DNA from: Xenorhabdus miraniensis
GTDB taxonomy: Bacteria > Pseudomonadota > Gammaproteobacteria > Enterobacterales > Enterobacteriaceae
Direction: 5' to 3'
DNA length: 64,000 bases
NCBI RefSeq assembly: GCF_002632615.1
Contig: NZ_NITZ01000015.1
Location: 62,001 to 126,000, forward strand
Position 1 is the first letter of the stretch, and every line of letters starts with the position of its first letter. The notes under the pieces were generated by a model. The model was not told the DNA's origin and searched no databases. It saw only the letters and a list, made by a program, of their open reading frames with translations. Shown here in pieces: positions 8,756 to 19,524 of this stretch. The translations under genes and the position numbers were made by a program.

Positions 8756-10060
8756 TTATGCCAGTTGGTTTTGGTTCATAAGATCATTGAAGCCAGTTTC
8801 TTTTTCAGAAACTTTAGCTTTACTCAGAACAAGTTCAACAGCCTGCTCTTCCAGAGCAATGTTGCGAATGTTGTTCATCATTTCTTTGTTTTTGCTGTAG
8901 TATTCAACAACTTCTTTTGGATCTTCGTAAGCAGCAGCCATCTCTTCGATCAGTGCATTTACACGCTCTTCCTCGACTTTCAGCTCATTGCTGCTGATAA
9001 CTTCACCTAACAGCAAGCCAACAACAACGCGACGTTTTGCCTGCTCTTCGAACAGTTCACGTGGCAGTTCCAGAGCTTGTGTTTCATTGCCGCCAAAACG
9101 CTGAGCTGCCTGACGACGAAGTACATCGATTTCACCATCAACAACTGCCGCTGGAACGTCAATTTCGTTAGCCTTAACCAGACCATCAAGAACCTGAGTT
9201 TTGATGCGGTTACGAACAGCATTTTTCAGTTCACGTTCCATGTTCTTACGAACTTCAGTACGCAGACCTTCAACAGTACCATCCGCGATACCAAAACGCT
9301 TGATGAACTCTTCAGTCAGTTCTGGCAGTTCACGCTGTTCAACTTTCTTCAAGTTGATCGCAAACTTCGCAGCTTTACCTTTCAGGTTTTCTGCATGGTA
9401 ATCTTCTGGGAAAGTTACATCGATGGTAAATTCTTCACCTGCTTTGTGACCAACGATACCATCTTCAAAACCAGGGATCATACGGCCCTGACCCATTGCC
9501 AGAACGAAATCGGCTGATTTACCACCTTCGAACTCTTCACCATCAATAGAACCATTGAAATCAACAGTTACGCGATCTTCCGCAGTTGCTGCTTCATCAG
9601 TTTCTTTCCAGTTTGCCTGCTGCTTACGCAGGGTATCCAGCATGGTGTCAACGTCTGTGTCTTTGACTTCAACGACAGGTTTTTCAACTTCAATTTCTTC
9701 CAGACCTTTCAGTTCGATTTCTGGATAAACTTCAAACTCAACTGCATAAGTGAAGTCTTCTCCTTTTTTGAACTGTTCTGGTTTGTAGCTTGGAGCGCCT
9801 GCTGGATTGATTTTCTGCTCAATGATCGCATTGATGAAATTACTTTGCATCAGATCACCCAGAACATCCTGAAGAACAGAAGCGCCATAACGCTGCTCAA
9901 CGATCTTCATTGGCACTTTGCCCTTACGGAAGCCATCAATACGGACTTTCTTTGCTACATTAACCAGTTCACTGCTAACTGCTTTTTCGATATCGGCAGC
10001 AGGAACGGTGATTGACACACGACGCCCAAGGCCTTGAGTGGTTTCAACAGAAACTTGCAT
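8756..10060 (-). CDS. tig: Trigger factor
   Basis: Ribosome-associated chaperone and peptidyl-prolyl isomerase that meets nascent chains at the exit tunnel. The 434 residues (E. coli 432) comprise the N-terminal ribosome-binding domain with the GFRKGKVP signature (about 44-51), a central FKBP-type isomerase domain with [16 protein letters not shown], and a C-terminal helical cradle. A promoter with a perfect -10 lies about 170 bases upstream. It precedes clpP as in E. coli. Confidence 0.98.
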   Translation of the reverse strand: MQVSVETTQGLGRRVSITVPAADIEKAVSSELVNVAKKVRIDGFRKGKVPMKIVEQRYGASVLQDVLGDLMQSNFINAIIEQKINPAGAPSYKPEQFKKGEDFTYAVEFEVYPEIELKGLEEIEVEKPVVEVKDTDVDTMLDTLRKQQANWKETDEAATAEDRVTVDFNGSIDGEEFEGGKSADFVLAMGQGRMIPGFEDGIVGHKAGEEFTIDVTFPEDYHAENLKGKAAKFAINLKKVEQRELPELTEEFIKRFGIADGTVEGLRTEVRKNMERELKNAVRNRIKTQVLDGLVKANEIDVPAAVVDGEIDVLRRQAAQRFGGNETQALELPRELFEEQAKRRVVVGLLLGEVISSNELKVEEERVNALIEEMAAAYEDPKEVVEYYSKNKEMMNNIRNIALEEQAVELVLSKAKVSEKETGFNDLMNQNQLA

Positions 10061-10226
10061 CTTGTTACCTCAAAAAAATCATAGTGCTCGGTCAACTTCA
10101 GAATGGCTGCAATGCTTAAAAAAGCGGATTGCAGCACTCTTTAAGAACCGGGGCGGTCGCATTTAAAAACCGAGAATCCCTGTGATCAGAAGCGTCCCGA
10201 AACCATTCTAAAAATTTAGACGCAGC

Positions 10227-10255
10227 ATTATAGCGACGCAGACAGTATGAGTCGA
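10227..10255 (-). promoter_or_regulatory. Sigma-70 promoter of tig
   Basis: On the minus strand, TATAAT (10227-10232) is preceded by a 17-base spacer and TCGACT (10250-10255), matching the -35 consensus at four of six positions. It is correctly placed to drive tig. Confidence 0.65.
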
Positions 10256-10349
10256 GAATTGCAGACAAAAGCATGCAGGATTCGTTGACTTATGTGATAA
10301 ACGTTACTCAATGACTCCATCACGATATTGTTTATGCAATATTTATATA

Positions 10350-10373
10350 AACAAAAATACAGCCCGAAGGCTG
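10350..10373 (-). terminator. Terminator of bolA
   Basis: Read on the minus strand, GCAGCC, a TTCG tetraloop and GGCTGT form a short stable hairpin followed by ATTTTTGTTT. It lies 65 bases past the bolA stop. Confidence 0.75.
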
Positions 10374-10438
10374 CCATCTAAAATTACATTCAGATTAATA
10401 AAATAAAACCAGACAGGTTATTGGATTATCAAGAAAAA

Positions 10439-10762
10439 TCATAAGCTTGATGTCGTTGCACTTCCTCCACGACATGCCGGGGAAACCAAAACTGTATCTC
10501 CCAATTCTGCCCATTCTTTTTCCGTATAAGTATGAAGTGCCAAAGCATGTACGCCTTCTTCCAGTTCTTTAACCAAAATACTATATACTGAACGGTGGCG
10601 ACTGATCATTCTTTGTTCAACAAATTCATTGCTTACCACAATAACTTTAAAATGGCTTTCAGAACCTGCTGGCACATTGTGACGATAACTTTCATCGATC
10701 ACTTCCAGATGAGAAGGCTTAAATGCCGCCCGTAACTTTGTTTCTATTTCCTGACGAACCAT
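10439..10762 (-). CDS. bolA: BolA family transcriptional/iron-sulfur protein
   Basis: BolA proteins pair with monothiol glutaredoxins to handle iron-sulfur clusters; in E. coli BolA also affects morphology and biofilm genes on entry to stationary phase. The 107-residue product has the characteristic [18 protein letters not shown] block, the conserved RHR segment and the [13 protein letters not shown] motif. The start at 10762 is supported by AAGGAG six bases upstream; a longer reading would add seven residues. It lies upstream of tig and is divergent from yajG, as in E. coli. Confidence 0.95.
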   Translation of the reverse strand: MVRQEIETKLRAAFKPSHLEVIDESYRHNVPAGSESHFKVIVVSNEFVEQRMISRHRSVYSILVKELEEGVHALALHTYTEKEWAELGDTVLVSPACRGGSATTSSL

Positions 10763-11001
10763 CTCATTCTCCTTAATCACCAAAGGTTATTTATCAACCA
10801 CATCATTGATTCTAGTTTATTTCCCATAATTTATAACATCGGGGATAACCAAATCTCTTTAACAGAATTGCCTTGCGGTATTTCTCCCTGAGTTTCAATC
10901 ATCAGGGATATGCCGTCACCAATGGCAATGCTATGATTACGGCTGTTTATACTACTGTATTAATATGTCAGATACTCGAATCTTGAATTGAGAAAACCTA
11001 A

Positions 11002-11589
11002 ATGCTAAAGAAAATATTTATTTCATTGATTACGCTTTTCTTTTTAACTGGTTTATCTGGCTGTGCAGACTCAGGTAATACACTGGCTATTCAGCCCAAA
11101 ATTACCCTGCCACAAGCAGATCCAACAATGAAAGCGATTACAATCAGTATTAGTGGGGTCGACCATCGTCAATCTCAAGCCCTGGCCCAAATTAACCGCG
11201 ATGCACGATTAGTCACGTTAATCCCTTCCCGCGACTTACGCTTTTTACTTCAAGAAGCACTGGAAAAGCAAATGGTAGCTCGTGGCTATATGATTGGCTC
11301 TCCCTCTAATGCCAATTTGCAAGTCATTGTAAATCAGCTCTATGCCAACGTAAAAGAAGGCAGCCTGCGTCATGATATTTCAGCAAAAGCAGAGATCTCC
11401 ATTATTGTTTATGCTCAAGACGGCAGTAAACAGATTAAAAACTATCGTACTAGCTACAATGTCCAAGGGCCATTGAGTGCAACAAACGCAAAAATTGCTG
11501 ACGCTGTAAATACTGTCTTATCTGATGTGATCGCAGATATGGCTCAGGACTCCTCAGTCAGCACCTTCATTAAACAAAACGTTCGCTAA
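11002..11589 (+). CDS. yajG: Lipoprotein YajG
   Basis: Outer-membrane-type lipoprotein of unknown function from the YajG family. A signal peptide ends in the lipobox LSGC, so acylation is expected at Cys21; the following residues ADSG include Asp at +3, not the +2 inner-membrane retention signal. The rest of the 195 residues matches E. coli YajG in layout, including the RDLRFLLQEALEKQM segment. It is followed by ampG after a hairpin with a T run. Confidence 0.9.
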   Translation: MLKKIFISLITLFFLTGLSGCADSGNTLAIQPKITLPQADPTMKAITISISGVDHRQSQALAQINRDARLVTLIPSRDLRFLLQEALEKQMVARGYMIGSPSNANLQVIVNQLYANVKEGSLRHDISAKAEISIIVYAQDGSKQIKNYRTSYNVQGPLSATNAKIADAVNTVLSDVIADMAQDSSVSTFIKQNVR

Positions 11590-11602
11590 CCGGATAATAA
11601 AT

Positions 11603-11651
11603 AAACTTTCTGCCTGATTCTGGACAATCAGATAATATGCAGAAAGTTTTT
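11603..11651 (+). terminator. Terminator between yajG and ampG
   Basis: Stem AAACTTTCTGC (11603-11613) / GCAGAAAGTTT (11639-11649) with an inner CTGATT / AATCAG pairing and five T at the end. It ends ten bases before the ampG start codon chosen here, so it may attenuate rather than fully stop read-through. Confidence 0.75.
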
Positions 11652-11660
11652 GGGAGGCTC

Positions 11661-13190
11661 ATGACTAACCATAGTTATTTAAACCTATCTGTATTACGCA
11701 AATATCTGACCCTTCTATTACTGGGCTTTGCCTCAGGTCTGCCTCTTGCACTCACAGCAGGAACATTACAAGCATGGATGACTGTCGAAAATATCGATAT
11801 ACGAACTATCGGTTTTTTCACTTTGGTTGGTCAAGCTTATGTTTTTAAATTTCTCTGGGCACCCGCAATGGATCGGTATTCCCCTTCATTTTTAGGACGT
11901 CGACGGGGTTGGATGCTCATTACTCAACTTTTATTGGTTATCAGCATTGCTGCGATGGGATTTCTTCAGCCATCCCAGCATTTATGGTGGCTCGCTGCAT
12001 TAGCTGTTACTGTTGCATTTTTTTCAGCTTCCCAAGACATTATTTTTGACGCCTACAAAACAGATTTACTAAAACAGGAAGAACGGGGTTCAGGAGCCGC
12101 TGTTTCTGTACTGGGGTATAGGCTGGCCATGTTGGTATCCGGTGGACTCGCTTTATTGATGACTGCCTATATCGGTTGGCAAAGTATGTATTGGATTATG
12201 GCAGGCCTGATGCTGATTGGTGTTTATGCCACTCTGATAGCCAAAGAACCAGAAATCAGTAATGCACCGCCAAAAACATTACATCAGGCAGTATTCGAAC
12301 CCTTGTCTGATTTTTTCAGCCGAAATAATGCCTGGCTTATCCTGCTATTGATCGTGCTGTATAAACTGGCTGATGCTTTCGCTCTTTCACTTAGTACTAC
12401 TTTCCTCATTCGTGGTGTTGGCTTCAATGCTGCTGAAGTTGGCATGATCAATAAAACGCTCGGACTTGCTGCTACCATTATCGGCGCATTGTACGGTGGC
12501 TATTTGATGCATAAGTTGAGCTTGTTCCGGGCCCTGATGATATTTGGTATTCTGCAAACCGTTTCAAACTTCGGATATTGGATACTTGCTGTAACTCCTA
12601 AAGACATCTATGCAATGGGGGCTGCTGTTTTTGTGGAGAATATCTGCGGTGGTATGGGAACAGCGGCATTTGTCGCACTGTTGATGACACTGTGCAATAA
12701 ATCATTCTCAGCAACACAATTCGCTTTGCTTTCTGCATTATCGGCAGTTGGTCGGGTTTATGTTGGCCCCGTAGCGGGGTGGTTCGCGGAAGCACACGGC
12801 TGGCCGATGTTTTACCTGTTCTCTGTTGTGATCGGATTACCAGGGCTTGTACTGTTGTTCATCTGCCGTAACACATTAACTTACACTCAGGAAAATGACA
12901 GTTTTATTTCCCGGACATTATTTGGCAACCATTACCGATTAGCTTTTATTGCTATGATATGTGCTGCCCTTCTCTTTGTCGTTTGGCTAATATTAAGTGT
13001 TCTAATATTCCTTGTTAGTCATATAGTCATTTATTTACCTTTAGCTTTTCAGGCCCATCTCCTAAATATTAATCATATCAGTGACGTGATATCGCCTATG
13101 TTGTCATGGGGCGTGGCTATTGGGGCTTTTGGTCTGGTTCTGGGGGGAATTCTGGATTATTTGGCTTTGAGAAGAACTCACCTTACTTAG
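11661..13190 (+). CDS. ampG: Muropeptide permease AmpG
   Basis: Inner-membrane major facilitator protein that imports GlcNAc-anhydroMurNAc peptides for cell-wall recycling and thereby feeds AmpC-type beta-lactamase regulation where present. The N-terminal LLLGFASGLPLALTAGTLQAWMTVENID block is near identical to E. coli AmpG, followed by the multiple membrane helices and an extended C-terminus. The ATG at 11637 lies inside the yajG terminator stem, so I prefer 11661, which follows GGGAGG closely; this gives 509 residues versus 491 in E. coli. Confidence 0.95.
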   Translation: MTNHSYLNLSVLRKYLTLLLLGFASGLPLALTAGTLQAWMTVENIDIRTIGFFTLVGQAYVFKFLWAPAMDRYSPSFLGRRRGWMLITQLLLVISIAAMGFLQPSQHLWWLAALAVTVAFFSASQDIIFDAYKTDLLKQEERGSGAAVSVLGYRLAMLVSGGLALLMTAYIGWQSMYWIMAGLMLIGVYATLIAKEPEISNAPPKTLHQAVFEPLSDFFSRNNAWLILLLIVLYKLADAFALSLSTTFLIRGVGFNAAEVGMINKTLGLAATIIGALYGGYLMHKLSLFRALMIFGILQTVSNFGYWILAVTPKDIYAMGAAVFVENICGGMGTAAFVALLMTLCNKSFSATQFALLSALSAVGRVYVGPVAGWFAEAHGWPMFYLFSVVIGLPGLVLLFICRNTLTYTQENDSFISRTLFGNHYRLAFIAMICAALLFVVWLILSVLIFLVSHIVIYLPLAFQAHLLNINHISDVISPMLSWGVAIGAFGLVLGGILDYLALRRTHLT

Positions 13191-13254
13191 GATGTTCCTC
13201 CAGTAAATACGCTGACAATTCTTTGTTAGTAAACGCTATTACACCAAACTCTTA

Positions 13255-13296
13255 CAACAGAAGGCTAACTAAGTTCAGTCTTCTGTTGCTTTTTTT
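13255..13296 (+). terminator. Terminator of ampG
   Basis: Nine-base stem CAACAGAAG (13255-13263) / CTTCTGTTG (13280-13288) followed by C and seven T. It lies 64 bases past the ampG stop. Confidence 0.88.
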
Positions 13297-13467
13297 AGTG
13301 ATATACTTCACAAGTAAAATAAAAAACTACCATTATGTGACTCAAAAAACATCTTTTTCAGAATGTAATTATTTATATTCGAACTAACAAATATTATCAT
13401 TTGAACGTATTTTATTTCGAATAGCTCGAAATATCTTTAACCACCTTAAAGCATATAAAGGGAATTT

Positions 13468-14235
13468 ATGAAAAGACATATTTTGACACTCTCCGCAGTT
13501 GCCACTGCCTTGGTTTCTGCTTCAGCTTGTGCGGAATACCAGTGGGGGTTTGCTAATGTCAGCATGAACTACCTTGACTGGAGCAAGCACACCACACAAA
13601 AAACCGGGCAAACCTCACATAAAGATGATTTTGCTTATCTGGAACTAGAAGGTGGAGCAGGCTTTAACTGGGGCGAACTCTATGGTTTCGCTGATTTAGA
13701 AAACCCATTTAACAGTAAAACTGCCCAGCCAGGTGATAACCAACGCTATACCTTCAAAACAACAGGGCGCTTCTATTTGGGGGATACCGGTTTCAACCTT
13801 TATGGTCACGTTTATGGAACCTATTCATTACCAGGCAAAGCGAATGGCGGAAACTTCCATGAAGTCAACACACTTTACGGATTGGGCTACAACGCTAATC
13901 TTGCGGGGCTTTGGTTCAAACCTTTCGTCGCACTGCACTATGTTGACCAAACTTTCTACTCAGGAAACAACGGTTATGTTGTAGGCTGGGTTGCCGGGTA
14001 CGATTTCAACCTTTGGGAACAAAAATTCAGCGTTACAAACTGGAATGAAATTGAACTGAACCGCAATCAGCGCTACGGCAACGGTGGACGCGAAGGTGTG
14101 AATGGCGCTATCGCATTGTGGTGGACTCCGCATCCTTCTTTTACAACTGGCATTCAATACCGTTATGCAGATAACAAATTGGGAGAAGATTTCTGGCAGG
14201 ATGGTATTGTTTATAGTGTAAAATATAACTTCTAG
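13468..14235 (+). CDS. Outer membrane channel of the Tsx/OmpK family
   Basis: Predicted 12-stranded outer-membrane beta-barrel of the nucleoside-specific channel family (Tsx, and OmpK of vibrios). The 255 residues start with a signal peptide ending around SACA, then EYQWGFANVSMNYLDWS, typical of this family. Alternating aromatic strands and a C-terminal YSVKYNF with terminal Phe follow, the signal for BAM insertion. E. coli has no gene between ampG and cyoA; its tsx lies elsewhere. Substrate is likely nucleosides or similar small solutes, inferred only. Such porins commonly serve as phage receptors. Confidence 0.85.
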   Translation: MKRHILTLSAVATALVSASACAEYQWGFANVSMNYLDWSKHTTQKTGQTSHKDDFAYLELEGGAGFNWGELYGFADLENPFNSKTAQPGDNQRYTFKTTGRFYLGDTGFNLYGHVYGTYSLPGKANGGNFHEVNTLYGLGYNANLAGLWFKPFVALHYVDQTFYSGNNGYVVGWVAGYDFNLWEQKFSVTNWNEIELNRNQRYGNGGREGVNGAIALWWTPHPSFTTGIQYRYADNKLGEDFWQDGIVYSVKYNF

Positions 14236-14360
14236 ATATTAATTTAACCTGTGGGCAGCCTCTGGCTGCTCATTGAGTCAAATAAATAGTAGTTATCTCA
14301 TTATTCAGAAAGTATATTTTAGGCAGTTTTTCTTTGATTTCTGTCAATTTTTTCTTTTAA

Positions 14361-14400
14361 AAAATAGGTAGTTAATCTAAAATAACTACCTATTTTGATT
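14361..14400. terminator. Strong inverted repeat between ompK-like gene and cyoA
   Basis: Perfect 14-base arms AAAATAGGTAGTTA (14361-14374) and TAACTACCTATTTT (14383-14396) with an 8-base loop. T-rich ends on both strands suit termination; the plus strand is relevant for the porin gene ending at 14235. Confidence 0.7.
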
Positions 14401-14423
14401 TCTTGGTTAAGATAACGGCCCGA

Positions 14424-14440
14424 AGTTAACTTTTTGTTAA
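14424..14440 (+). promoter_or_regulatory. Candidate ArcA site upstream of cyoA
   Basis: GTTAA occurs at 14425 and again at 14436, an 11-base repeat as in ArcA direct-repeat boxes, with another GTTAA at 14406. It is upstream of the cyo -35 element. In E. coli, ArcA represses cyo when oxygen is low; assignment here is by motif only. Confidence 0.45.
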
Positions 14441-14507
14441 ATCTCACACTACATGTGATCCCTCTAACATAAAAAGCCTACAAGCTAACCTGCTTCTATT
14501 ACAATTG

Positions 14508-14536
14508 TTTACACTCCGGTAACCATACCGTAGAAT
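14508..14536 (+). promoter_or_regulatory. Sigma-70 promoter of the cyo operon
   Basis: TTTACA (14508-14513), a 17-base spacer and TAGAAT (14531-14536) lie about 50 bases before the cyoA ATG. Five of six positions match consensus in each box. Confidence 0.7.
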
Positions 14537-14586
14537 GCCCCCACTGATGAAACGACAATAAAGCTTTTGTTATCTGGGGTCGCTCA

Positions 14587-15552
14587 ATGAGACTTATGAA
14601 ATACAAAAAAACTATTGGGTTATCGTCACTACTCGCAGCCACTTTAATGCTAAGTGGTTGCGATATGGTATTGATGAATCCCAAAGGGGCGATCGGCGCC
14701 GAGCAAAAAACGTTGATACTGACAGCGTTTGGCCTGATGCTGATCGTTGTTATTCCCGCTATCGTAATGGCAGTTATTTTTGCTCTACGTTACCGGGAAG
14801 CCAACAAATCTGCAACTTATCGTCCAAACTGGGCACACTCAAATAAAATTGAGCTTGTCGTCTGGACAGTGCCTATCTTGATAATCATCACCTTGGCAAC
14901 GATTACATGGAAAACAACCCATGAACTCGATCCATATAAGCCATTGGACAGTGATGTAAAACCGGTGACGATCGAAGTTATTTCCCTTGATTGGAAATGG
15001 CTGTTCATCTATCCGGAACAGGGTATTGCAACCGTAAACGAAATTGTATTCCCTAAAGATGTTCCAATTAACTTCAAAATCACCTCTGACTCTGTGATGA
15101 ACTCTTTCTTCATTCCACAGTTAGGTGGTCAGATTTATGCAATGGCAGGTATGCAGACAAAACTGCACTTAATTGCTAATGAATCAGGTAAATACGATGG
15201 ATTCTCAGCAAGTTACAGTGGTCATGGCTTCTCAGGCATGAAATTTACTGCAACAGCAACTGATGATCGTGCAGGTTTTGAAGAGTGGGTGCAGAAAGTT
15301 AAAGCATCACCTAAAACCCTGGATACCGTGCAAGCATTCAATGAGTTGGCTAAACAAAGCCAAAACAATCCAGTTGAATACTTCTCAAGCGTGAAACCAA
15401 AACTGTTCCAAGAAACCATTGCTAAGTTCATGGGTGACATGGGTCATGGTGGTATGCATGGCATGGCAAATCATGGCAAAACAGAACATGGTGAAGCTGC
15501 GGGTCATAATATGAATATGAGTCAGCCGGCTCATTCAGGTGTTGAGGAATAA
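14587..15552 (+). CDS. cyoA: Cytochrome bo3 ubiquinol oxidase subunit II
   Basis: Subunit II of the proton-pumping bo3 quinol oxidase, an inner-membrane lipoprotein. The start carries a signal peptide with lipobox LSGC (Cys25), two transmembrane helices, then the periplasmic cupredoxin-like domain with [17 protein letters not shown] and [18 protein letters not shown]. The CuA ligands of cytochrome c oxidases are absent, as is normal for quinol oxidases. The C-terminus is a His/Met/Gly-rich tail ([12 protein letters not shown]) that might bind metal. First gene of cyoABCDE. Confidence 0.97.
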   Translation: MRLMKYKKTIGLSSLLAATLMLSGCDMVLMNPKGAIGAEQKTLILTAFGLMLIVVIPAIVMAVIFALRYREANKSATYRPNWAHSNKIELVVWTVPILIIITLATITWKTTHELDPYKPLDSDVKPVTIEVISLDWKWLFIYPEQGIATVNEIVFPKDVPINFKITSDSVMNSFFIPQLGGQIYAMAGMQTKLHLIANESGKYDGFSASYSGHGFSGMKFTATATDDRAGFEEWVQKVKASPKTLDTVQAFNELAKQSQNNPVEYFSSVKPKLFQETIAKFMGDMGHGGMHGMANHGKTEHGEAAGHNMNMSQPAHSGVEE

Positions 15553-15556
15553 AGGC

Positions 15557-17539
15557 ATGTGGGGAAAATTAACACTGGATGCGATCCCATTACATGAACC
15601 CATTATTGTGGTGACATTGTTGGGGATCCTGCTTGGGGGACTGGCTGTTGCTGGTTCCCTGACTTATTTCCGTAAATGGAAATGGCTCTGGAGTGAATGG
15701 TTAACCAGCGTTGACCATAAGAAAATTGGTGTCATGTATATCGTCGTTGCTATGGTAATGATGGTTCGTGGCTTTGCTGATGCTATCATGATGCGTGGAC
15801 AGCAAGCCCTCGCTTCCGCTGGTGAAGCAGGTTTCCTGCCCCCGCACCATTATGATCAGATCTTTACCGCTCACGGCGTTATCATGATTTTCTTCATGGC
15901 GATGCCTTTTGTTGTCGGTCTGATGAACATCGTGGTTCCTCTGCAAATCGGGGCACGCGACGTTGCATTCCCATTCCTGAACTCTTTGAGCTTCTGGTTA
16001 TTTGTTGTCGGTGTCGCACTGATCAACATCTCCCTGGGGGTAGGTGAGTTTGCACAAACGGGTTGGCTGGCATATCCACCGCTATCGGGTCTGGAATATA
16101 ACTCGGGAGTTGGAGTCGATTACTGGATATGGAGTCTTCAGCTCTCCGGTGTGGGTACATTGCTGACAGGTGTTAACTTCTTCGTGACCATCCTGCGCAT
16201 GCGCGCACCAGGTATGTCCATGATGAAACTCCCTGTATTTACATGGGCTTCACTGTGTACCAACGTACTGATCATCGCTGCGTTCCCAATCCTGACAGTA
16301 ACTATTGCACTGTTAACTCTGGATCGTTATCTGGGCACCCATTTCTTTACCAACGATATGGGCGGCAACATGATGATGTACATCAACCTGATTTGGGCTT
16401 GGGGCCATCCTGAAGTTTACATTCTGGTTCTGCCTGTCTTTGGTATCTTCTCAGAAGTCACTGCAACCTTCTCGAAAAAACGCCTGTTTGGTTATACCTC
16501 ACTGGTGTGGGCGACAATCGTTATTACCATCCTGTCGTTCATTGTATGGCTGCACCACTTCTTTACCATGGGTTCCGGCGCGAACGTTAACGCCTTCTTT
16601 GGTATCGCCACGATGATTATCTCCATCCCGACTGGGGTTAAGATCTTCAACTGGCTGTTCACCATGTACCGTGGTCGTATTGAGTTCAAAACCCCAATGC
16701 TGTGGACTGTTGGCTTCCTGGTCACCTTCTCCATTGGCGGTATGACCGGCGTTCTGCTGGCAGTACCAGGCGCGAACTTCGTTCTGCACAACAGTCTGTT
16801 CCTGATTGCCCACTTCCATAACGTTATCATCGGCGGTGTGGTATTCGGCTGCTTCGCAGGTACAACTTACTGGTTCCCGAAAGCATTTGGTTTCACTCTG
16901 AATGAAAAATGGGGTGTCCGTGCATTCTGGTTCTGGATCACAGGCTTCTTTGTTGCCTTTATGCCGCTGTATGCGCTGGGCTTCATGGGCATGACTCGTC
17001 GTCTGAGCCAAGACATTAACCCGGAATTCCACCCTCTGCTGGTTGTTGCCGCTGGTGGTGTAGTCCTGATTGCTCTGGGTATTCTGTGTCAGGTTATCCA
17101 GTTCTACGTCAGTATCCGTGATCGCAACCAAAACCTCGACCTGACCGGTGATCCATGGGGTGGCCGTACTCTGGAATGGTCAACTTCATCTCCACCACCA
17201 TTCTATAACTTTGCTGAAGTTCCACACATCCAAACTCGTGATGCCTGGTGGGATATGAAAGAAAAAGGCACTGAATATAAACGCCCAGCAAAATATGAAG
17301 AAATTCATATGCCTAAAAACACAGGCGCTGGCGTGATCATCAGTGCATTCTGTCTGACCTTAGGCTTTGCTTTGATCTGGCATATCTGGTGGATGGCTAT
17401 TGCAAGCTTCGCTGGCATCATCATCAGTTGCATTGTGAAAAGCTTTGACGAAGACGTTGATTACTACGTCCCTGTCGCTGAAGTAGAGAAAATTGAAAAT
17501 CAGCGTTACGAAGAACTGAGAAAGGCAGGTGTGAAATAA
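15557..17539 (+). CDS. cyoB: Cytochrome bo3 ubiquinol oxidase subunit I
   Basis: Catalytic subunit carrying heme b, heme o3 and CuB, and the proton channels. The 660 residues retain the invariant helices: [10 protein letters not shown] (heme b His), [17 protein letters not shown] (CuB His and cross-linked Tyr), WLHHFFTMG (CuB His pair) and [12 protein letters not shown] (heme o3 and heme b His). I start at 15557 (MWGKLTLDA), five bases after the cyoA stop with GAGG upstream; a longer reading overlapping cyoA is not supported by E. coli CyoB. Confidence 0.98.
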   Translation: MWGKLTLDAIPLHEPIIVVTLLGILLGGLAVAGSLTYFRKWKWLWSEWLTSVDHKKIGVMYIVVAMVMMVRGFADAIMMRGQQALASAGEAGFLPPHHYDQIFTAHGVIMIFFMAMPFVVGLMNIVVPLQIGARDVAFPFLNSLSFWLFVVGVALINISLGVGEFAQTGWLAYPPLSGLEYNSGVGVDYWIWSLQLSGVGTLLTGVNFFVTILRMRAPGMSMMKLPVFTWASLCTNVLIIAAFPILTVTIALLTLDRYLGTHFFTNDMGGNMMMYINLIWAWGHPEVYILVLPVFGIFSEVTATFSKKRLFGYTSLVWATIVITILSFIVWLHHFFTMGSGANVNAFFGIATMIISIPTGVKIFNWLFTMYRGRIEFKTPMLWTVGFLVTFSIGGMTGVLLAVPGANFVLHNSLFLIAHFHNVIIGGVVFGCFAGTTYWFPKAFGFTLNEKWGVRAFWFWITGFFVAFMPLYALGFMGMTRRLSQDINPEFHPLLVVAAGGVVLIALGILCQVIQFYVSIRDRNQNLDLTGDPWGGRTLEWSTSSPPPFYNFAEVPHIQTRDAWWDMKEKGTEYKRPAKYEEIHMPKNTGAGVIISAFCLTLGFALIWHIWWMAIASFAGIIISCIVKSFDEDVDYYVPVAEVEKIENQRYEELRKAGVK

Positions 17540-18150
17540 TGTCGACTCAAACCCTTAATAACACAGCCGCCCATGATACTCATGGGCACCACGATACAGG
17601 AGCTAACAAGGTATTTGGCTTCTGGGTCTACCTGATGAGTGACTTGATCCTGTTTGCAAGTCTGTTCGCTACCTATGCAGTGTTAGTTAATGGCACTGCT
17701 GGTGGCCCGTCTGGTAAAGAAATTTTTGAACTGGATTTTGTACTGGTAGAAACCTTCTTACTGCTATTTAGTAGTATTACCTATGGTTTCGCCATGCTGA
17801 GCGTAAACAAAGGTAAAGTTGGTCAAGTTAACCTGTGGCTATTTGTTACCTTCCTGTTTGGCCTTGGCTTCGTTTCAATGGAAGTGTATGAATTCCATAA
17901 GCTGATTTCAGAAGGCTTTGGCCCTGACCGCAGTGCATTCCTGTCTGCTTTCTTCGCACTGGTTGCTACTCATGGTCTGCACGTCACCTTTGGTCTGATT
18001 TGGATCATCATCCTGATGGTTCAGGTTTCACGCCGTGGCCTGACTGATGTGAACCGTATGCGTCTGAACTGCCTGAGCCTGTTCTGGCACTTCCTTGACG
18101 TTGTATGGATCTGCGTATTTACTGTCGTTTATCTGATGGGAGCTATGTAA
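17539..18150 (+). CDS. cyoC: Cytochrome bo3 ubiquinol oxidase subunit III
   Basis: Five-helix subunit III of the bo3 oxidase, thought to stabilise the complex. It has 203 residues (E. coli 204), a His-rich N-terminal tail, then [25 protein letters not shown] and the closing [22 protein letters not shown]. Its ATG shares one base with the cyoB stop (TAATG), indicating translational coupling. Confidence 0.97.
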   Translation: MSTQTLNNTAAHDTHGHHDTGANKVFGFWVYLMSDLILFASLFATYAVLVNGTAGGPSGKEIFELDFVLVETFLLLFSSITYGFAMLSVNKGKVGQVNLWLFVTFLFGLGFVSMEVYEFHKLISEGFGPDRSAFLSAFFALVATHGLHVTFGLIWIIILMVQVSRRGLTDVNRMRLNCLSLFWHFLDVVWICVFTVVYLMGAM

Positions 18151-18482
18151 TGAGTCATCCAAATACTTCTCATTCCGGCGCCAGCCACGGTAGTTTCAAA
18201 ACCTATATGATTGGCTTTGTTCTGTCAGTCATACTGACCGTGATCCCATTCTGGATGGTGATGGATGGTACTGCTTCACACAGCACAATCCTGATAACAG
18301 TAGTCGCTATGGCGGTTATTCAGATCTTTGTTCATTTCATCTGCTTCCTGCATATGAATACATCGTCTGAAGAGCGTTGGAATCTAGTTGCTTTAATATT
18401 CACATTACTGGTCATCGTTATTGTTGTTGTTGGCTCTCTGTGGATTATGTACAACCTGAACATCAATATGATGGTTGATTAA
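18150..18482 (+). CDS. cyoD: Cytochrome bo3 ubiquinol oxidase subunit IV
   Basis: Small three-helix accessory subunit of the bo3 oxidase. The 110 residues begin [23 protein letters not shown], matching E. coli CyoD, and include [14 protein letters not shown]. The start at 18150 shares one base with the cyoC stop (TAATG); upstream in-frame starts lie inside cyoC. Confidence 0.96.
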   Translation: MSHPNTSHSGASHGSFKTYMIGFVLSVILTVIPFWMVMDGTASHSTILITVVAMAVIQIFVHFICFLHMNTSSEERWNLVALIFTLLVIVIVVVGSLWIMYNLNINMMVD

Positions 18483-18494
18483 GGGTTGATTTGA

Positions 18495-19379
18495 ATGATT
18501 AAGCAATACCTGCAAGTGACCAAACCAGGAATTATTTTCGGGAATCTAATTTCTGCGATTGGTGGTTTTCTACTCGCTTCCAAGGGCGTAATAGATTACC
18601 CCTTGTTCTTTGCAACGATGGTCGGGGTATCGCTGGTGGTAGCATCAGGTTGTGTATTCAACAACTATATCGACCGCGATATCGACCGTATCATGGAAAG
18701 AACAAAAGAGAGGGTCCTTGTGAAAGGGCTTATCGATCCGAAAATCAGCCTGATTTACGCCTCAGTGTTAGGTATTGCTGGCATGGTGCTGCTCTATGTA
18801 GCAGCCAATGCCTTAGCAATGCAGTTAGCTTTCATCGGGTTTATCGTTTATGTTGGGGTTTATAGCCTCTACATGAAAAGAAAATCTGTTTATGGCACGC
18901 TGGTTGGTAGCTTATCAGGCGCAGCACCGCCCGTGATTGGTTATTGTGCAGTAGCGGGACATTTTGATACAGGCGCGTTGATTTTATTGTTGATCTTCAG
19001 CTTGTGGCAAATGCCCCACTCTTATGCCATTGCTATTTTTCGGTTCAAGGATTATCAAGCGGCCAACATCCCAGTATTGCCAGTGATTAAAGGTATTGCT
19101 GTCGCGAAAAACCACATCACTCTGTATATTCTGGGCTTTATGGTTGCTACTCTGATGCTAACTATTAGTGGCTATGCGGGCTATAAGTATCTCGTCGTAG
19201 CTGCTGTAGTGAGTATTTGGTGGCTGGGTATGGCATTGTCAGGTTATAAAACCTCCAATGATCGTATTTGGGCCCGTAAGTTATTCCTGTTTTCTATTGT
19301 CGCAATCATGTCATTAAGCGTCATGATGTCTGTAGATTCATCAGCATCTCCAGAAAGCCTACTAACTTACGTCTGGTAA
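18495..19379 (+). CDS. cyoE: Protoheme IX farnesyltransferase (heme O synthase)
   Basis: Inner-membrane UbiA-family prenyltransferase converting heme b to heme o for the bo3 oxidase. The 294 residues hold the Asp-rich prenyl-diphosphate motif [15 protein letters not shown] near residue 65 and the second region [24 protein letters not shown], with about eight membrane helices. It is the last cyo gene, 12 bases after cyoD, followed by a strong terminator. Confidence 0.97.
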   Translation: MIKQYLQVTKPGIIFGNLISAIGGFLLASKGVIDYPLFFATMVGVSLVVASGCVFNNYIDRDIDRIMERTKERVLVKGLIDPKISLIYASVLGIAGMVLLYVAANALAMQLAFIGFIVYVGVYSLYMKRKSVYGTLVGSLSGAAPPVIGYCAVAGHFDTGALILLLIFSLWQMPHSYAIAIFRFKDYQAANIPVLPVIKGIAVAKNHITLYILGFMVATLMLTISGYAGYKYLVVAAVVSIWWLGMALSGYKTSNDRIWARKLFLFSIVAIMSLSVMMSVDSSASPESLLTYVW

Positions 19380-19383
19380 TATC

Positions 19384-19416
19384 AAAGATGACAGGACTTG
19401 CCCTGTCATCTTTCCC
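19384..19416 (+). terminator. Rho-independent terminator of the cyo operon
   Basis: Twelve-base perfect stem AAAGATGACAGG (19384-19395) / CCTGTCATCTTT (19402-19413), six-base loop, followed by CCCTTTCC rather than a pure T run. It starts five bases after the cyoE stop. Confidence 0.85.
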
Positions 19417-19524
19417 TTTCCTTTATCTCTTTACTCAATGACGAATTATTTGGCTGCAAACATATTTTTTCAGTTTGCCCCATCCAATTAAGTCAAATGT
19501 CATATCAGATTTTTTGAGGTATCC

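Noticed and set aside
9077..9517. 146-codon plus-strand open frame inside tig
   Set aside because: Antisense to trigger factor, no ribosome site or homology recognised.
16499..17131. 210-codon minus-strand open frame inside cyoB
   Set aside because: Antisense to invariant CyoB helices; polar low-complexity composition is a by-product of hydrophobic codons on the other strand.
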